Below are positions 1-10,464 of a stretch of 64,000 nucleotides of DNA, one piece after another. The DNA lies in contig CALHBF010000002.1 of assembly GCA_937931205.1 (NCBI GenBank), positions 1 through 64,000 of the forward strand. Direction: 5' to 3'. The stretch's first letter is position 1, and the number at the start of each line of letters is the position of its first letter. Under the pieces are notes generated by a model. That model did not search any database, was not told the DNA's origin, and saw only the letters and a list, made by a program, of their open reading frames with translations. The position numbers and the translations under genes were made by a program. The DNA is from an uncultured Bacteriovoracaceae bacterium. Lineage in GTDB: Bacteria; Bdellovibrionota; Bacteriovoracia; Bacteriovoracales; Bacteriovoracaceae.

Positions 1-131
1 ATATCAATTATTTCAGACTTTCACCACCGAAGTGGTGAGGCTCGCCCAAAATAATTTCTCTACAGATGTCAAAGAACACAATAATGATGCTCACTTGATA
101 CAGTGTTTCATATACACTCGTTTCCAGAAAA

Positions 132-208
132 TGGTGGGCCAGGCAAGACTTGAACTTGCGACCCCGCGCTTATCAAGCGCGTGCTCTAACCAACTGAGCT
201 ACAGGCCC
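132..208 (-). tRNA. tRNA-Ile (GAT)
   Basis: Read on the minus strand this folds as a 77-nt cloverleaf: acceptor GGGCCTG/CTGGCCC, D-arm GCTC..GAGC, anticodon arm CGCGC-TTGATAA-GCGCG with anticodon GAT, T-arm GCAAG-TTCAAGT-CTTGC, and an encoded 3' CCA. One acceptor pair (6-67) is U-U, the only mismatch. It is the second tRNA of the 16S-23S spacer. The 23S gene should lie just beyond the left edge of the window. Confidence 0.96.
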
Positions 209-253
209 ATAATAAAAAAGGCTTACGCCTTCTTGCGGTTGCCCGCGGAAAGT

Positions 254-329
254 TGGTGGAGGTAACCGGATTCGAACCGATGACATCCTGCTTGCAAAGC
301 AGGCGCTCTACCAACTGAGCTATACCCCC
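254..329 (-). tRNA. tRNA-Ala (TGC), in the 16S-23S spacer
   Basis: A 76-nt cloverleaf on the minus strand with acceptor GGGGGTA/TACCTCC, anticodon loop TTTGCAA (anticodon TGC) and an encoded CCA. It lies directly after the 16S gene and before tRNA-Ile, so the spacer order is Ala then Ile. This is the reverse of the Ile-Ala order found in many bacteria, though Ala-Ile spacers are known, for example in Campylobacter. It differs in sequence from the second tRNA-Ala(TGC) upstream of the 16S gene. Confidence 0.96.
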
Positions 330-571
330 TTCTGGAGGGTTGTTTATATAGAAGAGTTTCAGTTCTGCTGGATATTCTCCAGTCGAACGTTTGAAAGATT
401 GAATTGTGCACTGCGACCATGCTTCTAACATGATACGCTAATTATAATTAATTAATAAGTCGTGAAACACTTTCGCGTTGTCACTTAGACACCATGACTC
501 AACTTAATGCTGAGCTTTAGGCGTCGACCTTCGACAGTGACTGCGTGAACAGTTTGTCAATTACTCCATAG

Positions 572-2112
<1,541 letters not shown>

Positions 2113-2150
2113 TTATTTTATTAAAACTTAAAGTGTTAATTTAGCTCTAG

Positions 2151-2173
2151 AATTCTTGTTTTGTTCAAGAATT
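2151..2173 (-). other. Hairpin in the rRNA leader
   Basis: An 8-bp inverted repeat (AATTCTTG / CAAGAATT) with a 7-nt loop lies between tRNA-Ala and the 16S 5' end. It is probably part of the processed leader RNA. No T-run follows it on the minus strand, so it does not look like a terminator. Confidence 0.4.
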
Positions 2174-2328
2174 TAGTTCAATTGATTTATACAATCATAA
2201 GTTAAAACTCATGTTGCCGTTTGCTGCTCCTTGCGGAGTAAATCTTACGCAAACTAGGCAATTGAACGGGTTCCTTTCTCATCTCATTTCGAAACCCGAA
2301 GGTCTCAAAATCTTTAAATTATTTGAAT

Positions 2329-2338
2329 GTCAAAGAAG
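2329..2338 (-). promoter_or_regulatory. boxA-like antitermination site in the rRNA leader
   Basis: On the minus strand this reads TTCTTTGACA, close to bacterial rRNA boxA elements of the TGYTCTTTRACA type. It lies between tRNA-Ala and 16S, where Nus-dependent antitermination sites are expected. Assigned by motif similarity and position only. Confidence 0.45.
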
Positions 2339-2381
2339 ATGCTTCGTGACCAAGCTTTTATTCAATCGTGACTGAATAAAA

Positions 2382-2457
2382 TGGTGGAGATGACAAGGAT
2401 CGAACTTGCGACATCCAGCTTGCAAAGCTGGCGCTCTCCCAGCTGAGCTACACCCCC
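2382..2457 (-). tRNA. tRNA-Ala (TGC), upstream of 16S
   Basis: A second 76-nt alanine tRNA on the minus strand: acceptor GGGGGTG/CATCTCC, anticodon TGC in a 5-bp stem (CCAGC/GCTGG), T-arm GCAAG-TTCGATC-CTTGT (last pair G-T), encoded CCA. It starts about 25 nt after the putative rRNA promoter and precedes 16S, so it is probably cotranscribed as the first gene of the rRNA operon. It differs from the spacer tRNA-Ala at many positions and is not a recent exact copy. Confidence 0.95.
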
Positions 2458-2470
2458 AACTAGATCATTT

Positions 2471-2545
2471 CGGCGAGTCGTTAAGTTAATTGACCCTACT
2501 CATTATGTCAACCTGTTCTTTATTTTTTTTTAATTTTTTTTTGTA
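2471..2545 (-). promoter_or_regulatory. rRNA operon P1-type promoter with UP element and GC-rich discriminator
   Basis: On the minus strand there is a consensus -35 TTGACA (2506-2511), a 17-bp spacer and a -10 TAACTT (2483-2488). A GC-rich discriminator follows (ACTCGCCG region, 2471-2480), a feature typical of stringently controlled rRNA promoters. Immediately upstream of the -35 lies an almost pure A/T tract (about 2519-2543) that fits an alpha-CTD UP element. Transcription would start near 2476, just ahead of tRNA-Ala and 16S. Confidence 0.8.
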
Positions 2546-2624
2546 TCACCCGAGCGCACTGCGCAACAAGAATAGAACGAAGGACAAATTTGCCGTTTTC
2601 CCTCTGAAGTTAAACTCTTCTACT

Positions 2625-3395
2625 TCATTCCTTTGTTATTTTCTTTTTAATCCACTCTACAGGAATTGAGGCCGGGTAAAAGTACTCACTCCACAATGCT
2701 CTCTCTTCTACTCCTTCAGGAAGTCCAAAATTATCCGGCTTTTCTTCAGGCATAATATAAGTTCCAAACATCTTATCCCAGACAGTAAAAGTAGCCCCCA
2801 TGTTGTGACCACGAGGAAGTAACCTCTTCTTTATATGATGCCATTGATGAAAATGAGGGCAACAAATGAAACGCAGAGGCTTTGGCATTCTGAAATCAAT
2901 ATTGGAGTGAAGAAAATATCCATGAATTGCAAACACAAAAAATAAAGCATCCATTACTTCATACGAAACTTTTAAAATGTGCATGGGAACCACGATAAAG
3001 AAAAGCATAAAAAACTCTTCACCATATCCATTACGATATCCTGAAGTGGCACTCACTTCTCTTGGCGTATGGTGAAGTTTATGAACATTTCGTCCGAATT
3101 TCGTTCGATGCATGTTCCAATGGATCATAAAAAGACCAAAATCAGCAATGATAAGTGCAATGAGAAACTCGGCCCATTGAGGAAGATCGTTCAGCCCCCA
3201 AGGAAGTAGCTTTCCCAAAAAAGACTCTCCCCCAGGAAAGAAGTAATAGAGCTGTGGTCCAAGATATCTATTAAGAAGGGCAACAGTGATATCTTTCCAC
3301 AGCCCTTCTTTAAAAAGTGCATAAGGGCGTCTTGGAAAAATTTTTTCCAACCCAATAATGATAAAAATACAAATGACATCTATTCCAAAAAACAT
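2625..3395 (-). CDS. Fatty acid hydroxylase / sterol desaturase family membrane protein
   Basis: A 256-aa integral membrane di-iron oxygenase-family protein. Visible histidine clusters are HWNMH (about 92-96), HKLHH (105-109), HGYFLH (158-163) and HQWHH (183-187), set between hydrophobic helices. This is the signature layout of the fatty acid hydroxylase superfamily. Such enzymes hydroxylate or desaturate lipids, sterols or carotenoids; the substrate cannot be told from sequence. The start was placed at the ATG three bases inside a possible GTG at 3398. It begins right after the stop of the upstream methylthiotransferase-like gene, so the two are probably one operon. Downstream lies the rRNA operon promoter on the same strand. 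No clear terminator is visible between them. Confidence 0.85.
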   Translation of the reverse strand: MFFGIDVICIFIIIGLEKIFPRRPYALFKEGLWKDITVALLNRYLGPQLYYFFPGGESFLGKLLPWGLNDLPQWAEFLIALIIADFGLFMIHWNMHRTKFGRNVHKLHHTPREVSATSGYRNGYGEEFFMLFFIVVPMHILKVSYEVMDALFFVFAIHGYFLHSNIDFRMPKPLRFICCPHFHQWHHIKKRLLPRGHNMGATFTVWDKMFGTYIMPEEKPDNFGLPEGVEERALWSEYFYPASIPVEWIKKKITKE

Positions 3396-3398
3396 CAC

Positions 3399-4619
3399 TT
3401 ACCTAAAATTAATAAAAGACCTAAGGGCAACGTAACTATGTCTCATAAGGACAGCACTATTAATGATAATCATACGCCAGCGCATATCAACCTCTGAAAC
3501 GTGATCTTTATATTTCATCGCTCCAGTCCCAGGTCTTGCTGTATAGGGAATGGCTAATACGGCATCAAAAGAGAAAACTGACTTTAAAGATTGCCAAAAA
3601 TCTTTGTTGGTCTCTCCTGGGAAGCCGACGATGATATTCGTTTTCACTACAAGATTGTGATTCATTTTCTTGAGTTTCTGAATACGATCTAAAACTATTT
3701 TAGGATCATATTCTCTGCCCATGCGTCTTACGATTGGAGCTGAGCCTGACTGAATAGGGAAATTGATATTTAAAACTCTCTGGTCTTGAAGCAATTGTTC
3801 CATGCGAGAAAACTGCTTAATAAAAAACATGGGTTCGAAATAGTTGATTACCAATTCAAACTGATTCGGAAACTTAAGAATTTGATCAAGAAGGTGTGAG
3901 AAGTCAGTTCCTATATCTACTCCATAGCACCCAATATCATCTCCAACCAGCCAAAACTTCTGGTGGCCTGCTTGTAAACCTTGATGGAACTCATCCAAAA
4001 TTTTATTAATCGGCTTACTCTTAACTTCACCCTTGGCATTTTTAATGGCGCAAAAAGTACACTTCCCTTTACAGCCTTGAGAAACAACAATTGAGTAGTA
4101 CTCAGCATTAACAATGGTCGTTTTTAATAAGTTGGATAAAGGCTGAATTCTTCTCTTAAGCAGAGTTTCCAACTTAAAAAGATAAGGACGCCATTTCAAG
4201 GCCAATTGATGACTATTGGAGAGATCATCAAAATCCTGAGAATCAAACATATGAGATTCGGTCGTCGTTTGGTCTTCTAACTTAAGAATTCTGTTGAGAG
4301 CTTGAATATCACCTGGAGCAAAATGCTCTCCTGAGTGAACTTCAGACATCCGTTTTTCATTAATCTTAGGTAAACACCCGCCAACGATAAATTCCTTCTG
4401 CGGATGTTCAGCTTTTAATTTATCAATGAGATCTAAGGTATAATTCTCTCTCTCGGTTGTGTAACCGCAGGTATTGATAATCACCACATCTGCTTCATTA
4501 ATCTTCTTTGTATTTTCTAGACCAGCTGCAATTAAATTTTCTCGATAACTTGAATTCTCCAAAAGATTGGTAATACAGCCTTCTGTCGTCGTTATCAGAT
4601 GAAATTTTTTAGTGGCCAT
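3399..4619 (-). CDS. MiaB/RimO-like radical SAM methylthiotransferase lacking the TRAM domain
   Basis: A 406-aa two-cluster radical SAM protein. The N-terminal MTTase (UPF0004) domain has its three cysteines in EGC (C14), NTC (C51) and GGC (C82). The radical SAM site is CKGKCTFC (C183, C187, C190). MiaB and RimO use these two 4Fe-4S clusters to insert a methylthio group, and their TRAM domain recognises tRNA or ribosomal protein S12. Here the protein ends shortly after the radical SAM barrel (after the ARPGTGA stretch), so no TRAM is present and a different substrate is likely. The start at 4619 was chosen for the AGGGGAAG ribosome-binding site just upstream; an in-frame start at 4643 is possible. 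A paralogue lies at 8196-9410. It is divergent from the next gene by about 50 bp. Confidence 0.82.
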   Translation of the reverse strand: MATKKFHLITTTEGCITNLLENSSYRENLIAAGLENTKKINEADVVIINTCGYTTERENYTLDLIDKLKAEHPQKEFIVGGCLPKINEKRMSEVHSGEHFAPGDIQALNRILKLEDQTTTESHMFDSQDFDDLSNSHQLALKWRPYLFKLETLLKRRIQPLSNLLKTTIVNAEYYSIVVSQGCKGKCTFCAIKNAKGEVKSKPINKILDEFHQGLQAGHQKFWLVGDDIGCYGVDIGTDFSHLLDQILKFPNQFELVINYFEPMFFIKQFSRMEQLLQDQRVLNINFPIQSGSAPIVRRMGREYDPKIVLDRIQKLKKMNHNLVVKTNIIVGFPGETNKDFWQSLKSVFSFDAVLAIPYTARPGTGAMKYKDHVSEVDMRWRMIIINSAVLMRHSYVALRSFINFR

Positions 4620-4667
4620 GACTTCCCCTAGTCCAAATAGCAATTTTCGAGTTAGTATAGACGATAT

Positions 4668-6032
4668 ATGAATGTTTGCTTTCTAAACCCACCGGTTACT
4701 CCTTATCGGAAGATAATGAGAAATTTCGATTGCGCCACTGAGTCTAAAGGTAATTATCTCTACCAGCCCTACGATTTTTTACTTTTGAGTGGAAAACTTC
4801 ATTCGGAGGATAAGCTCTTATTTATTGATGCCATCGCTCACCCTGAGTCAATTGATGCAATTACTCAGAAAATTAAACATTTTTCACCTCATGTAATTAT
4901 TGTGGCATTGGCCCAAACCAATTGGGAAGAAGACTTTCAACATTTGCAGAAAATTAGAGGACAATTCCCTCAAAGCTATCTTTTATGTTTCGGTGATGTT
5001 TTTATCGAAGATTGGCCGAACGATCAGATAAAACCTTGGGTTGATGGAGTTCTGAATTCTCCCGCTGATTTTGATTTCCAGAATATCGAAAAAAGTCTTA
5101 ATCAAAAGATCGGAATAAGAACTCATGTTTTTCATCCGTCTCAAGGTCTTAAGGCTCCGAGAACTTATCCAACGATCATGCCTCGTCACTTAGACTTTAT
5201 TAATAAAAAGTATCGCTGGCCCTTTGCTCGAGAATACATCTACTCAACTGTTTTCTTAAACTGGGGATGCCCATACTCTTGCAGCTATTGCATCATGTCC
5301 CAATTTCCTAATCTGCAAAGGAAACTTGACTCAGTAAAGGCCGAGCTAAAACAGCTGTCACACATGGGAATAAAAGAGCTCTACTTTGGAGATCGATCAT
5401 TTGGAATTCCCGAAGAAACGGTTTTAGAATTAATGGATTACATGATTCGACAAAACTTCGGCTTTACCTGGTCAACTTATTTTCACCCTAACCAATTCTC
5501 TTCACAACTTTTAAGGGCAATGAAGAAGGCCGGTTGCCACACTATTATCATTGGTATTGAAACAGCAGATGGCGAAGAATTAAAAAACTACAAACGCTTT
5601 ATCAAGAAAAATGTCATTACTGATCTCATCAGGGAAGCCCAAACATTAGAGATTGATATCTGCGCTGATTTTATCATTGGACTTCCTCATGATACCCGTA
5701 ACTCTATAGAGAAATTAATTAAGCTCTCAACAGAACTTCCTTTAGATTACGCTTCATTTAATATTGCAGCTCCTTTACCAGGCAGTGACCTAAGAAAACT
5801 AGTTAAGGATAAAAATAATGATTTTTCCGGGCATGATTCACTAGGAAAGAATAAATTAGAGTCTTTCTGCCAAGTCTCAGCTCATGAACTGCTGATTTTA
5901 AAACAAAAGGCCGTGAGAAGCTTCTATCTGCGTCCCCAATATTTGGCGAGACGTCTTTGTAAAATCAGGACATTTCCACAATTAATTATTCAGCTTCAAG
6001 AGGCCATTGGAATTATTTTTCGACAGAATTAA
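4668..6032 (+). CDS. B12-binding-type radical SAM protein
   Basis: A 454-aa protein. Residues 1-140 form a Rossmann-like region starting with NPP, where cobalamin-binding domains sit in this class, but the DxHxxG motif that contacts the lower axial face is not visible. The radical SAM motif is CPYSCSYC (C201, C205, C208), followed by the usual barrel (ELYFGDRSF, TIIIGIET) and a C-terminal FYLRPQYL segment common in B12-type radical SAM proteins. Members of this class carry out methylations and ring rearrangements. It is closely similar to 15742-17163, sharing an N-terminal R..RN..CA.ESKG block. No strong Shine-Dalgarno precedes the ATG. It converges with and overlaps 6029-7552 by 4 bases. Confidence 0.8.
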   Translation: MNVCFLNPPVTPYRKIMRNFDCATESKGNYLYQPYDFLLLSGKLHSEDKLLFIDAIAHPESIDAITQKIKHFSPHVIIVALAQTNWEEDFQHLQKIRGQFPQSYLLCFGDVFIEDWPNDQIKPWVDGVLNSPADFDFQNIEKSLNQKIGIRTHVFHPSQGLKAPRTYPTIMPRHLDFINKKYRWPFAREYIYSTVFLNWGCPYSCSYCIMSQFPNLQRKLDSVKAELKQLSHMGIKELYFGDRSFGIPEETVLELMDYMIRQNFGFTWSTYFHPNQFSSQLLRAMKKAGCHTIIIGIETADGEELKNYKRFIKKNVITDLIREAQTLEIDICADFIIGLPHDTRNSIEKLIKLSTELPLDYASFNIAAPLPGSDLRKLVKDKNNDFSGHDSLGKNKLESFCQVSAHELLILKQKAVRSFYLRPQYLARRLCKIRTFPQLIIQLQEAIGIIFRQN

Positions 6033-7552
6033 TAACCGATATCCTCTACTTCCAAGGTTATCTTTTTCTTTCTGAACATATTAAAAATAATTGACTCAAA
6101 ATTAGTAAGAGGCTTGCGTTTAATAAAGACGCGATAGAATCCGCCGACCATTCTCCAAGGGCGTAGCATTCCCTGAAGCGCATAAAAATAAAGGGTGAAC
6201 GAAACAACAAAAAACTTCAGCTCACGATTGCCGAAATGCTCAGACCAAGACTGCATTTGCGGAATATCGTTATTCAGACGGATATTGTTATCTAAAGAGT
6301 TATAATCATAATCAATTTTAAGCTGATCAAAGAGTTCAGTTTTAGGATAAGGAATAAAAGAAAGGCAAACCACATCACGGGCGCCAAGAAAAGCTAGGCG
6401 ATTTAGGAGCTTGAAAGTAGAAAACACTTCACCCAGTGTCTGCCCTGGAAATCCGAAGATCAATGCGATTTTTACAACAATTCCTAAACGAGAAGTTTCA
6501 TAAACAATTTTATTAAAATGTTTAATATCCAGTGCCTTCTTAATTCTGTCCAGAGTCTCATCATCACCACTTTCAGCTGAATAAAGTACTCGTGTGAGAC
6601 CTGCTTTCTTCATTTTTTTAAGAAGATTTACATCAAGAGATTCTGTTCGTGTCCCAATCGGAATGGCCCAAGTAACGCCTAACTTTTCACGAATAAGGGC
6701 ATCACAGAATTCGTTCATCCACCTTTTATTAATAACTAAGGTCAAATCGACGAAATCAATATGATCAACTCCATATCGAACAACATAGTCACGAATTTCA
6801 GAGACGACATCTTCTACTGGTCGAGCGAACCATTTTGATTCCCACATATTAGGAACAGTACAAAAAGTGCAGCTGTAAGGGCATCCTCGCGTGGCCACCA
6901 TAGGAATTGCTCGTCTGGAAAGCGAGTTCACTCCACAATGATTATCGAGATAGTTTTTGAGAGGAACACCTTCCCAAGAAGGACGAGCAAGATCCGTTAA
7001 ATTAGAACGTCGGCGTCTTCTCGGCGTTTCGATAATCTGACCTTCTCTCATGAAGGCAATCCCCTCAATCGTTTTAAAATCTCGGCCGGTTTCGATCGCA
7101 TCTAAAAGCTCAATGATTGTCTCTTCACCCTCACCGATAACACATGCGGTGATCTGAGGAAACATTTTAAGAATATAACTAGAACAAGCACTCACATGCT
7201 CGCCACCTAAAAAAACCTTAACATTAGGAAACTGTTCAAAGATTTTTTTCAAGATGAAAGAATCATATATCCAGCGATTAGAATGCATACTTTGCATACC
7301 AATCACTTGAACATCTTTAGGAATTTTAGCAACAATCTCGCTGACAGGAATTCCACCTAAGGCAAGATTCGTATTTTTCAGAACAATTCTACGGTTGATC
7401 CCCTCACCAGTTCCATCAACAATCGATGAATCATGTCCCGCTTTTCTTAGGGCACCATTTACATAGGCCGTTCCAATATCAGGAACAGCAGTAATGCTTG
7501 AAAGATGATTCACTGGATGGATAAAGGGTGTTCTGATGATAACAACTTTCAT
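6029..7552 (-). CDS. B12-binding-type radical SAM protein
   Basis: A 507-aa protein with an N-terminal Rossmann-like domain (about 1-150; GGEHVSACS and GEGEETI are typical of B12-binding radical SAM proteins), a linker, then the cluster motif CPYSCTFC (C224, C228, C231) and a TIM-barrel core (RVLYSAESGDD, KIALIFGFPGQT). The exact DxHxxG cobalamin motif is not seen. The reaction cannot be predicted; anaerobic methylation or cyclisation are known for the class. It is the last gene of a six-gene minus-strand operon and its ATG overlaps the stop of the methyltransferase gene by 4 bases. The C-terminal 100 residues have hydrophobic and basic stretches and may contact a membrane. Confidence 0.8.
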   Translation of the reverse strand: MKVVIIRTPFIHPVNHLSSITAVPDIGTAYVNGALRKAGHDSSIVDGTGEGINRRIVLKNTNLALGGIPVSEIVAKIPKDVQVIGMQSMHSNRWIYDSFILKKIFEQFPNVKVFLGGEHVSACSSYILKMFPQITACVIGEGEETIIELLDAIETGRDFKTIEGIAFMREGQIIETPRRRRRSNLTDLARPSWEGVPLKNYLDNHCGVNSLSRRAIPMVATRGCPYSCTFCTVPNMWESKWFARPVEDVVSEIRDYVVRYGVDHIDFVDLTLVINKRWMNEFCDALIREKLGVTWAIPIGTRTESLDVNLLKKMKKAGLTRVLYSAESGDDETLDRIKKALDIKHFNKIVYETSRLGIVVKIALIFGFPGQTLGEVFSTFKLLNRLAFLGARDVVCLSFIPYPKTELFDQLKIDYDYNSLDNNIRLNNDIPQMQSWSEHFGNRELKFFVVSFTLYFYALQGMLRPWRMVGGFYRVFIKRKPLTNFESIIFNMFRKKKITLEVEDIGY

Positions 7553-8199
7553 TGTTCAATCTTTTTAAAAATAAAAATATTCTCAATACCCAATAAAGGT
7601 ATCCTTCTTTCAAAGAAACGTAAAATTTTCCACGCCCAAATAGGACACCTATTGGCGGGAGCAAGGCCGAAAGAGGTAAAGTCCAGTAACTTTAGACCAG
7701 CTGCCTGGGCCAGTTGTTCGGTATATCTTTTGCGATAACGAAGACTGCGATGCTCATTAGGATCGAGGAAGTAGAGCAATATAGTTAAAGGATGGAAAGG
7801 ATTAGGCTCAATCAATACCACATACCTATTACTATAATCTGCCATTAACTTGAGGGCCAAGACATCATCATCAACATGATGAAGTAAGTTTGACTCAAAA
7901 ACTAAATCAAAAGATTTCAACTCTCCCAACTCAAAAATATCGCGTTGGATTTGGGTCTTAATCGGGTTCTTATTCAACATCGAAGATGAAGCATCGCAGA
8001 CTGTAAGTTCACTAAGCTTCGTTGATAATGGGTAAGAAAAGAAACCATCGCCTGCACCTAATTCAAGACAGCTCGTTATCTTCTCTGCGAAATGAGTAAA
8101 GATGTAGGAAATTCTGGCCTGAGCGTAAGTTCGGACGATGGGATGATCCCAACTTCTTCGTTTTTTGGCCTGCTGATCACTCCAGATATCCTTACTCAT
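7549..8199 (-). CDS. Class I SAM-dependent methyltransferase
   Basis: A 216-aa protein with the SAM-binding motif I LELGAGDGFF (about residues 45-54), a motif II-like acidic region (LTVCDASS) and DLVFESNLLHHV, typical of Methyltransf_11/25-type enzymes. It probably methylates a small molecule made by the surrounding cluster. The gene overlaps both neighbours by 4 bases (stop/start overlap), so it is translationally coupled inside the operon that runs from the JmjC-like gene to the B12-type radical SAM gene. Confidence 0.8.
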   Translation of the reverse strand: MSKDIWSDQQAKKRRSWDHPIVRTYAQARISYIFTHFAEKITSCLELGAGDGFFSYPLSTKLSELTVCDASSSMLNKNPIKTQIQRDIFELGELKSFDLVFESNLLHHVDDDVLALKLMADYSNRYVVLIEPNPFHPLTILLYFLDPNEHRSLRYRKRYTEQLAQAAGLKLLDFTSFGLAPANRCPIWAWKILRFFERRIPLLGIENIFIFKKIEQ

Positions 8200-9410
8200 G
8201 ATCTTGAGCGTGCCAAAGACAGAAGAATGAACTTCATATGATGAAGAGTTATAAATAGCTTCATCAGTTGGTATCGAATTTTTACCATTCTTGCAGAAAG
8301 AGGCTTTAATTTATAGGCAGCGGTAAAAGGAAGACGGGCGTAAGCATTCACTCCAACTCCATCGAAATCTCCAAGACACTGAACCGTTTGCCAAAAGTCA
8401 GACCAAGTCTCACCCGGAAATCCTACAATCAATTGTGTTTTGATAACAAGATTAGGATTGAGACGACGAATATCTTCAATGGAATTTCGCACTTCTGAGA
8501 TTGAATAGTGTCTTCCCATCTTTTTTAATAGACGCTGAGAACCAGTCTGTAAGGGAAGGCAAATTTGAATAATGCGACGATCTTTCAGCAAACTAAGCAT
8601 TGCCTCTCTTTGCAGGAGAAGCATTTCAGGTTCAAAATAATTAAGAACGAGATTAAAGGGAGCAGGTATACTCAAAATCTCTTTGATTAATGTTGAGGAG
8701 TTTGTCCCCTGATCTGTTCCCCAGCTACCCAGATCATCGGCAACTAACCAGAAATCCTTTTTTCCTGACAATATTCCAGATCGGAAATGATTCACGATTT
8801 CATCTATAGGACGACTTTTAGGTGAGCCGATGGCCAGCTTGATTCCACAAAAGGTACAGTTTCCCGAACAGCCTTTACCTGTATTTAAGTAGTAAAACTC
8901 AGAACTCATCATAATTGATTTAAAAAAATAATGAATTTTAGGAATACGAAATCCCATCCACTGCTCTATTTTCTTAAGTATTAGAAAGTAGTCGTTCGGT
9001 TTTGTTACAAAATTGGGCTGACCAGTGAGATCTTTATCACTGAGAGAACTTACATTAATATTTTGAAGAGGAGAGGAAACAATTTCTGCGAGCTGATCAA
9101 TTTGGCCTGGATCAAAACTCGAAACTTGAGCCTCTTTCAATTTATTGGCCTTATCAATAAGTGGATAACATCCAGCAACAACTAGTTGAGCTTGAGACTT
9201 TTTTTCTCTTAAGCTCACTTCAATGCGAGACTTGGCCTTATCTTGTAGTGTTTGCAAACAACCACAAGTATTGAGAAGAATCAAATCAGCGGATTCAAGC
9301 TGATCTACAACTTCATGTCCCGACTGCTCCAAAAAAGCACGGTATTGGGCACTCTCTAAGATATTCTTAGGACAGCCCTCCGATAATGTTTCAAGATAGT
9401 ATTTCTTCAC
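8196..9410 (-). CDS. MiaB/RimO-like radical SAM methylthiotransferase lacking TRAM (second copy)
   Basis: A 404-aa paralogue of 3399-4619. It has the three MTTase-domain cysteines (EGC C13, NTC C49, AGC C81) and the radical SAM motif CSGNCTFC (C181, C185, C188), followed by barrel segments shared with the paralogue (LVADDLG, NYFEPEM, LPLQTGS, KTQLIVGFPGET). Like the paralogue it stops where MiaB and RimO continue into the TRAM domain; the last 30 residues are basic and hydrophobic instead. A methylthiotransferase reaction on a non-tRNA substrate is inferred, not shown. It is separated by 4 bases from the upstream SPASM gene and overlaps the methyltransferase gene. Confidence 0.82.
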   Translation of the reverse strand: MKKYYLETLSEGCPKNILESAQYRAFLEQSGHEVVDQLESADLILLNTCGCLQTLQDKAKSRIEVSLREKKSQAQLVVAGCYPLIDKANKLKEAQVSSFDPGQIDQLAEIVSSPLQNINVSSLSDKDLTGQPNFVTKPNDYFLILKKIEQWMGFRIPKIHYFFKSIMMSSEFYYLNTGKGCSGNCTFCGIKLAIGSPKSRPIDEIVNHFRSGILSGKKDFWLVADDLGSWGTDQGTNSSTLIKEILSIPAPFNLVLNYFEPEMLLLQREAMLSLLKDRRIIQICLPLQTGSQRLLKKMGRHYSISEVRNSIEDIRRLNPNLVIKTQLIVGFPGETWSDFWQTVQCLGDFDGVGVNAYARLPFTAAYKLKPLSARMVKIRYQLMKLFITLHHMKFILLSLARSRS

Positions 9411-9414
9411 AAAT

Positions 9415-10464
9415 TTATTCTAGGGATTTTTGAGTATGTCTGGCAAGGTTGCAGCCCTGGCATGCCGAGGGAAATTTCTGACGACGGAGTTTTTGCCAGA
9501 CTAATTTAAACTGTGGAGTTCTCCATACTTTCTTCAGGTCAAAATCCAGATCTCTGACATGGGACAATTTCAAAGAAAGATCACAGGCAGTTACTGTCCC
9601 GTCCCCGTAGAGACTTAAAACAGAATACGGTTTTTCACAGGATTTGACCCCAAACTGCGCAGGAGCCTTAAGATAGGCCATGGCAGAAGGTAAACTTGGC
9701 TTAACTATCTTCTTTCTGAGCCATTCTTCTAATCCTTCGGGTGTTTCCAGACTGTTTTGAACATTTCCCTCTTGCTCAAAAAACTCTTCAAGATTATCAA
9801 AAACCTTCCCTCCCCCTCGAGTTATATTCTGAAAAGGAAGTGAGATAGAATGAGATTGTACGGGTAAATGAGAAACCATTTTTTCGATTTCTGCTAGCTG
9901 ATGAATATTCTCAGGCTGAATTAACGTTTTAATTCCCAGATGAGGAAATTTTGATTTTTTTGCAGACTTTCTTTCATCAATTTTTTTAATACTATCAATC
10001 ATCAATTTGAAATGATTTTCACTCTTTCTCAATTGATTATGAGTTAATTCTGTCCCATCAATATTTAAAAGGAGTTGAAATAACTTTTTATCAATAAAAG
10101 TTGAAATCATCTCTGAAGTTAAATGAATCCCATTCGTTATCAAGGATACTTTAAAGCCATAATCTAAAACCATTTCAAGCCAAGGAAGAAAGCCGGGATA
10201 TTCCAATGGCTCTGCCCCCGCGATATCAATCACAGTATGCTTGGGAAGTTTTGATAAAACGTTTTTCCAATCCTCAATGCTCAGACTCTTTTCTTCTTGA
10301 TTGAGAAAAGGCTGATGAAAACAAAAATCACATAGGAGAGAACATTTATTAGTCAGCCTTATTCTCAGCACTAGAGGCGGAAGATTGATCCAATCTCCAA
10401 TCAAAGCATGAATCTTGCCGTAAAAGATCTGGGACTGTTGATAAAGTAGATGAATTAGTTTCAT
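9415..10464 (-). CDS. Radical SAM protein with SPASM-like C-terminus
   Basis: A 349-aa protein with the radical SAM motif CSLLCDFC (C41, C45, C48), the core GAEPLEYPGF (a GGEP variant) and SLITNG, and a C-terminal cysteine region (KSC, TAC, SAC, GC) that probably binds an auxiliary 4Fe-4S cluster. SPASM/twitch enzymes act on ribosomally made peptides, proteins or sugars. It is a paralogue of the upstream gene 10461-11534 along its whole length, overlapping its stop by 4 bases. No precursor peptide gene is visible next to it. Confidence 0.78.
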   Translation of the reverse strand: MKLIHLLYQQSQIFYGKIHALIGDWINLPPLVLRIRLTNKCSLLCDFCFHQPFLNQEEKSLSIEDWKNVLSKLPKHTVIDIAGAEPLEYPGFLPWLEMVLDYGFKVSLITNGIHLTSEMISTFIDKKLFQLLLNIDGTELTHNQLRKSENHFKLMIDSIKKIDERKSAKKSKFPHLGIKTLIQPENIHQLAEIEKMVSHLPVQSHSISLPFQNITRGGGKVFDNLEEFFEQEGNVQNSLETPEGLEEWLRKKIVKPSLPSAMAYLKAPAQFGVKSCEKPYSVLSLYGDGTVTACDLSLKLSHVRDLDFDLKKVWRTPQFKLVWQKLRRQKFPSACQGCNLARHTQKSLE

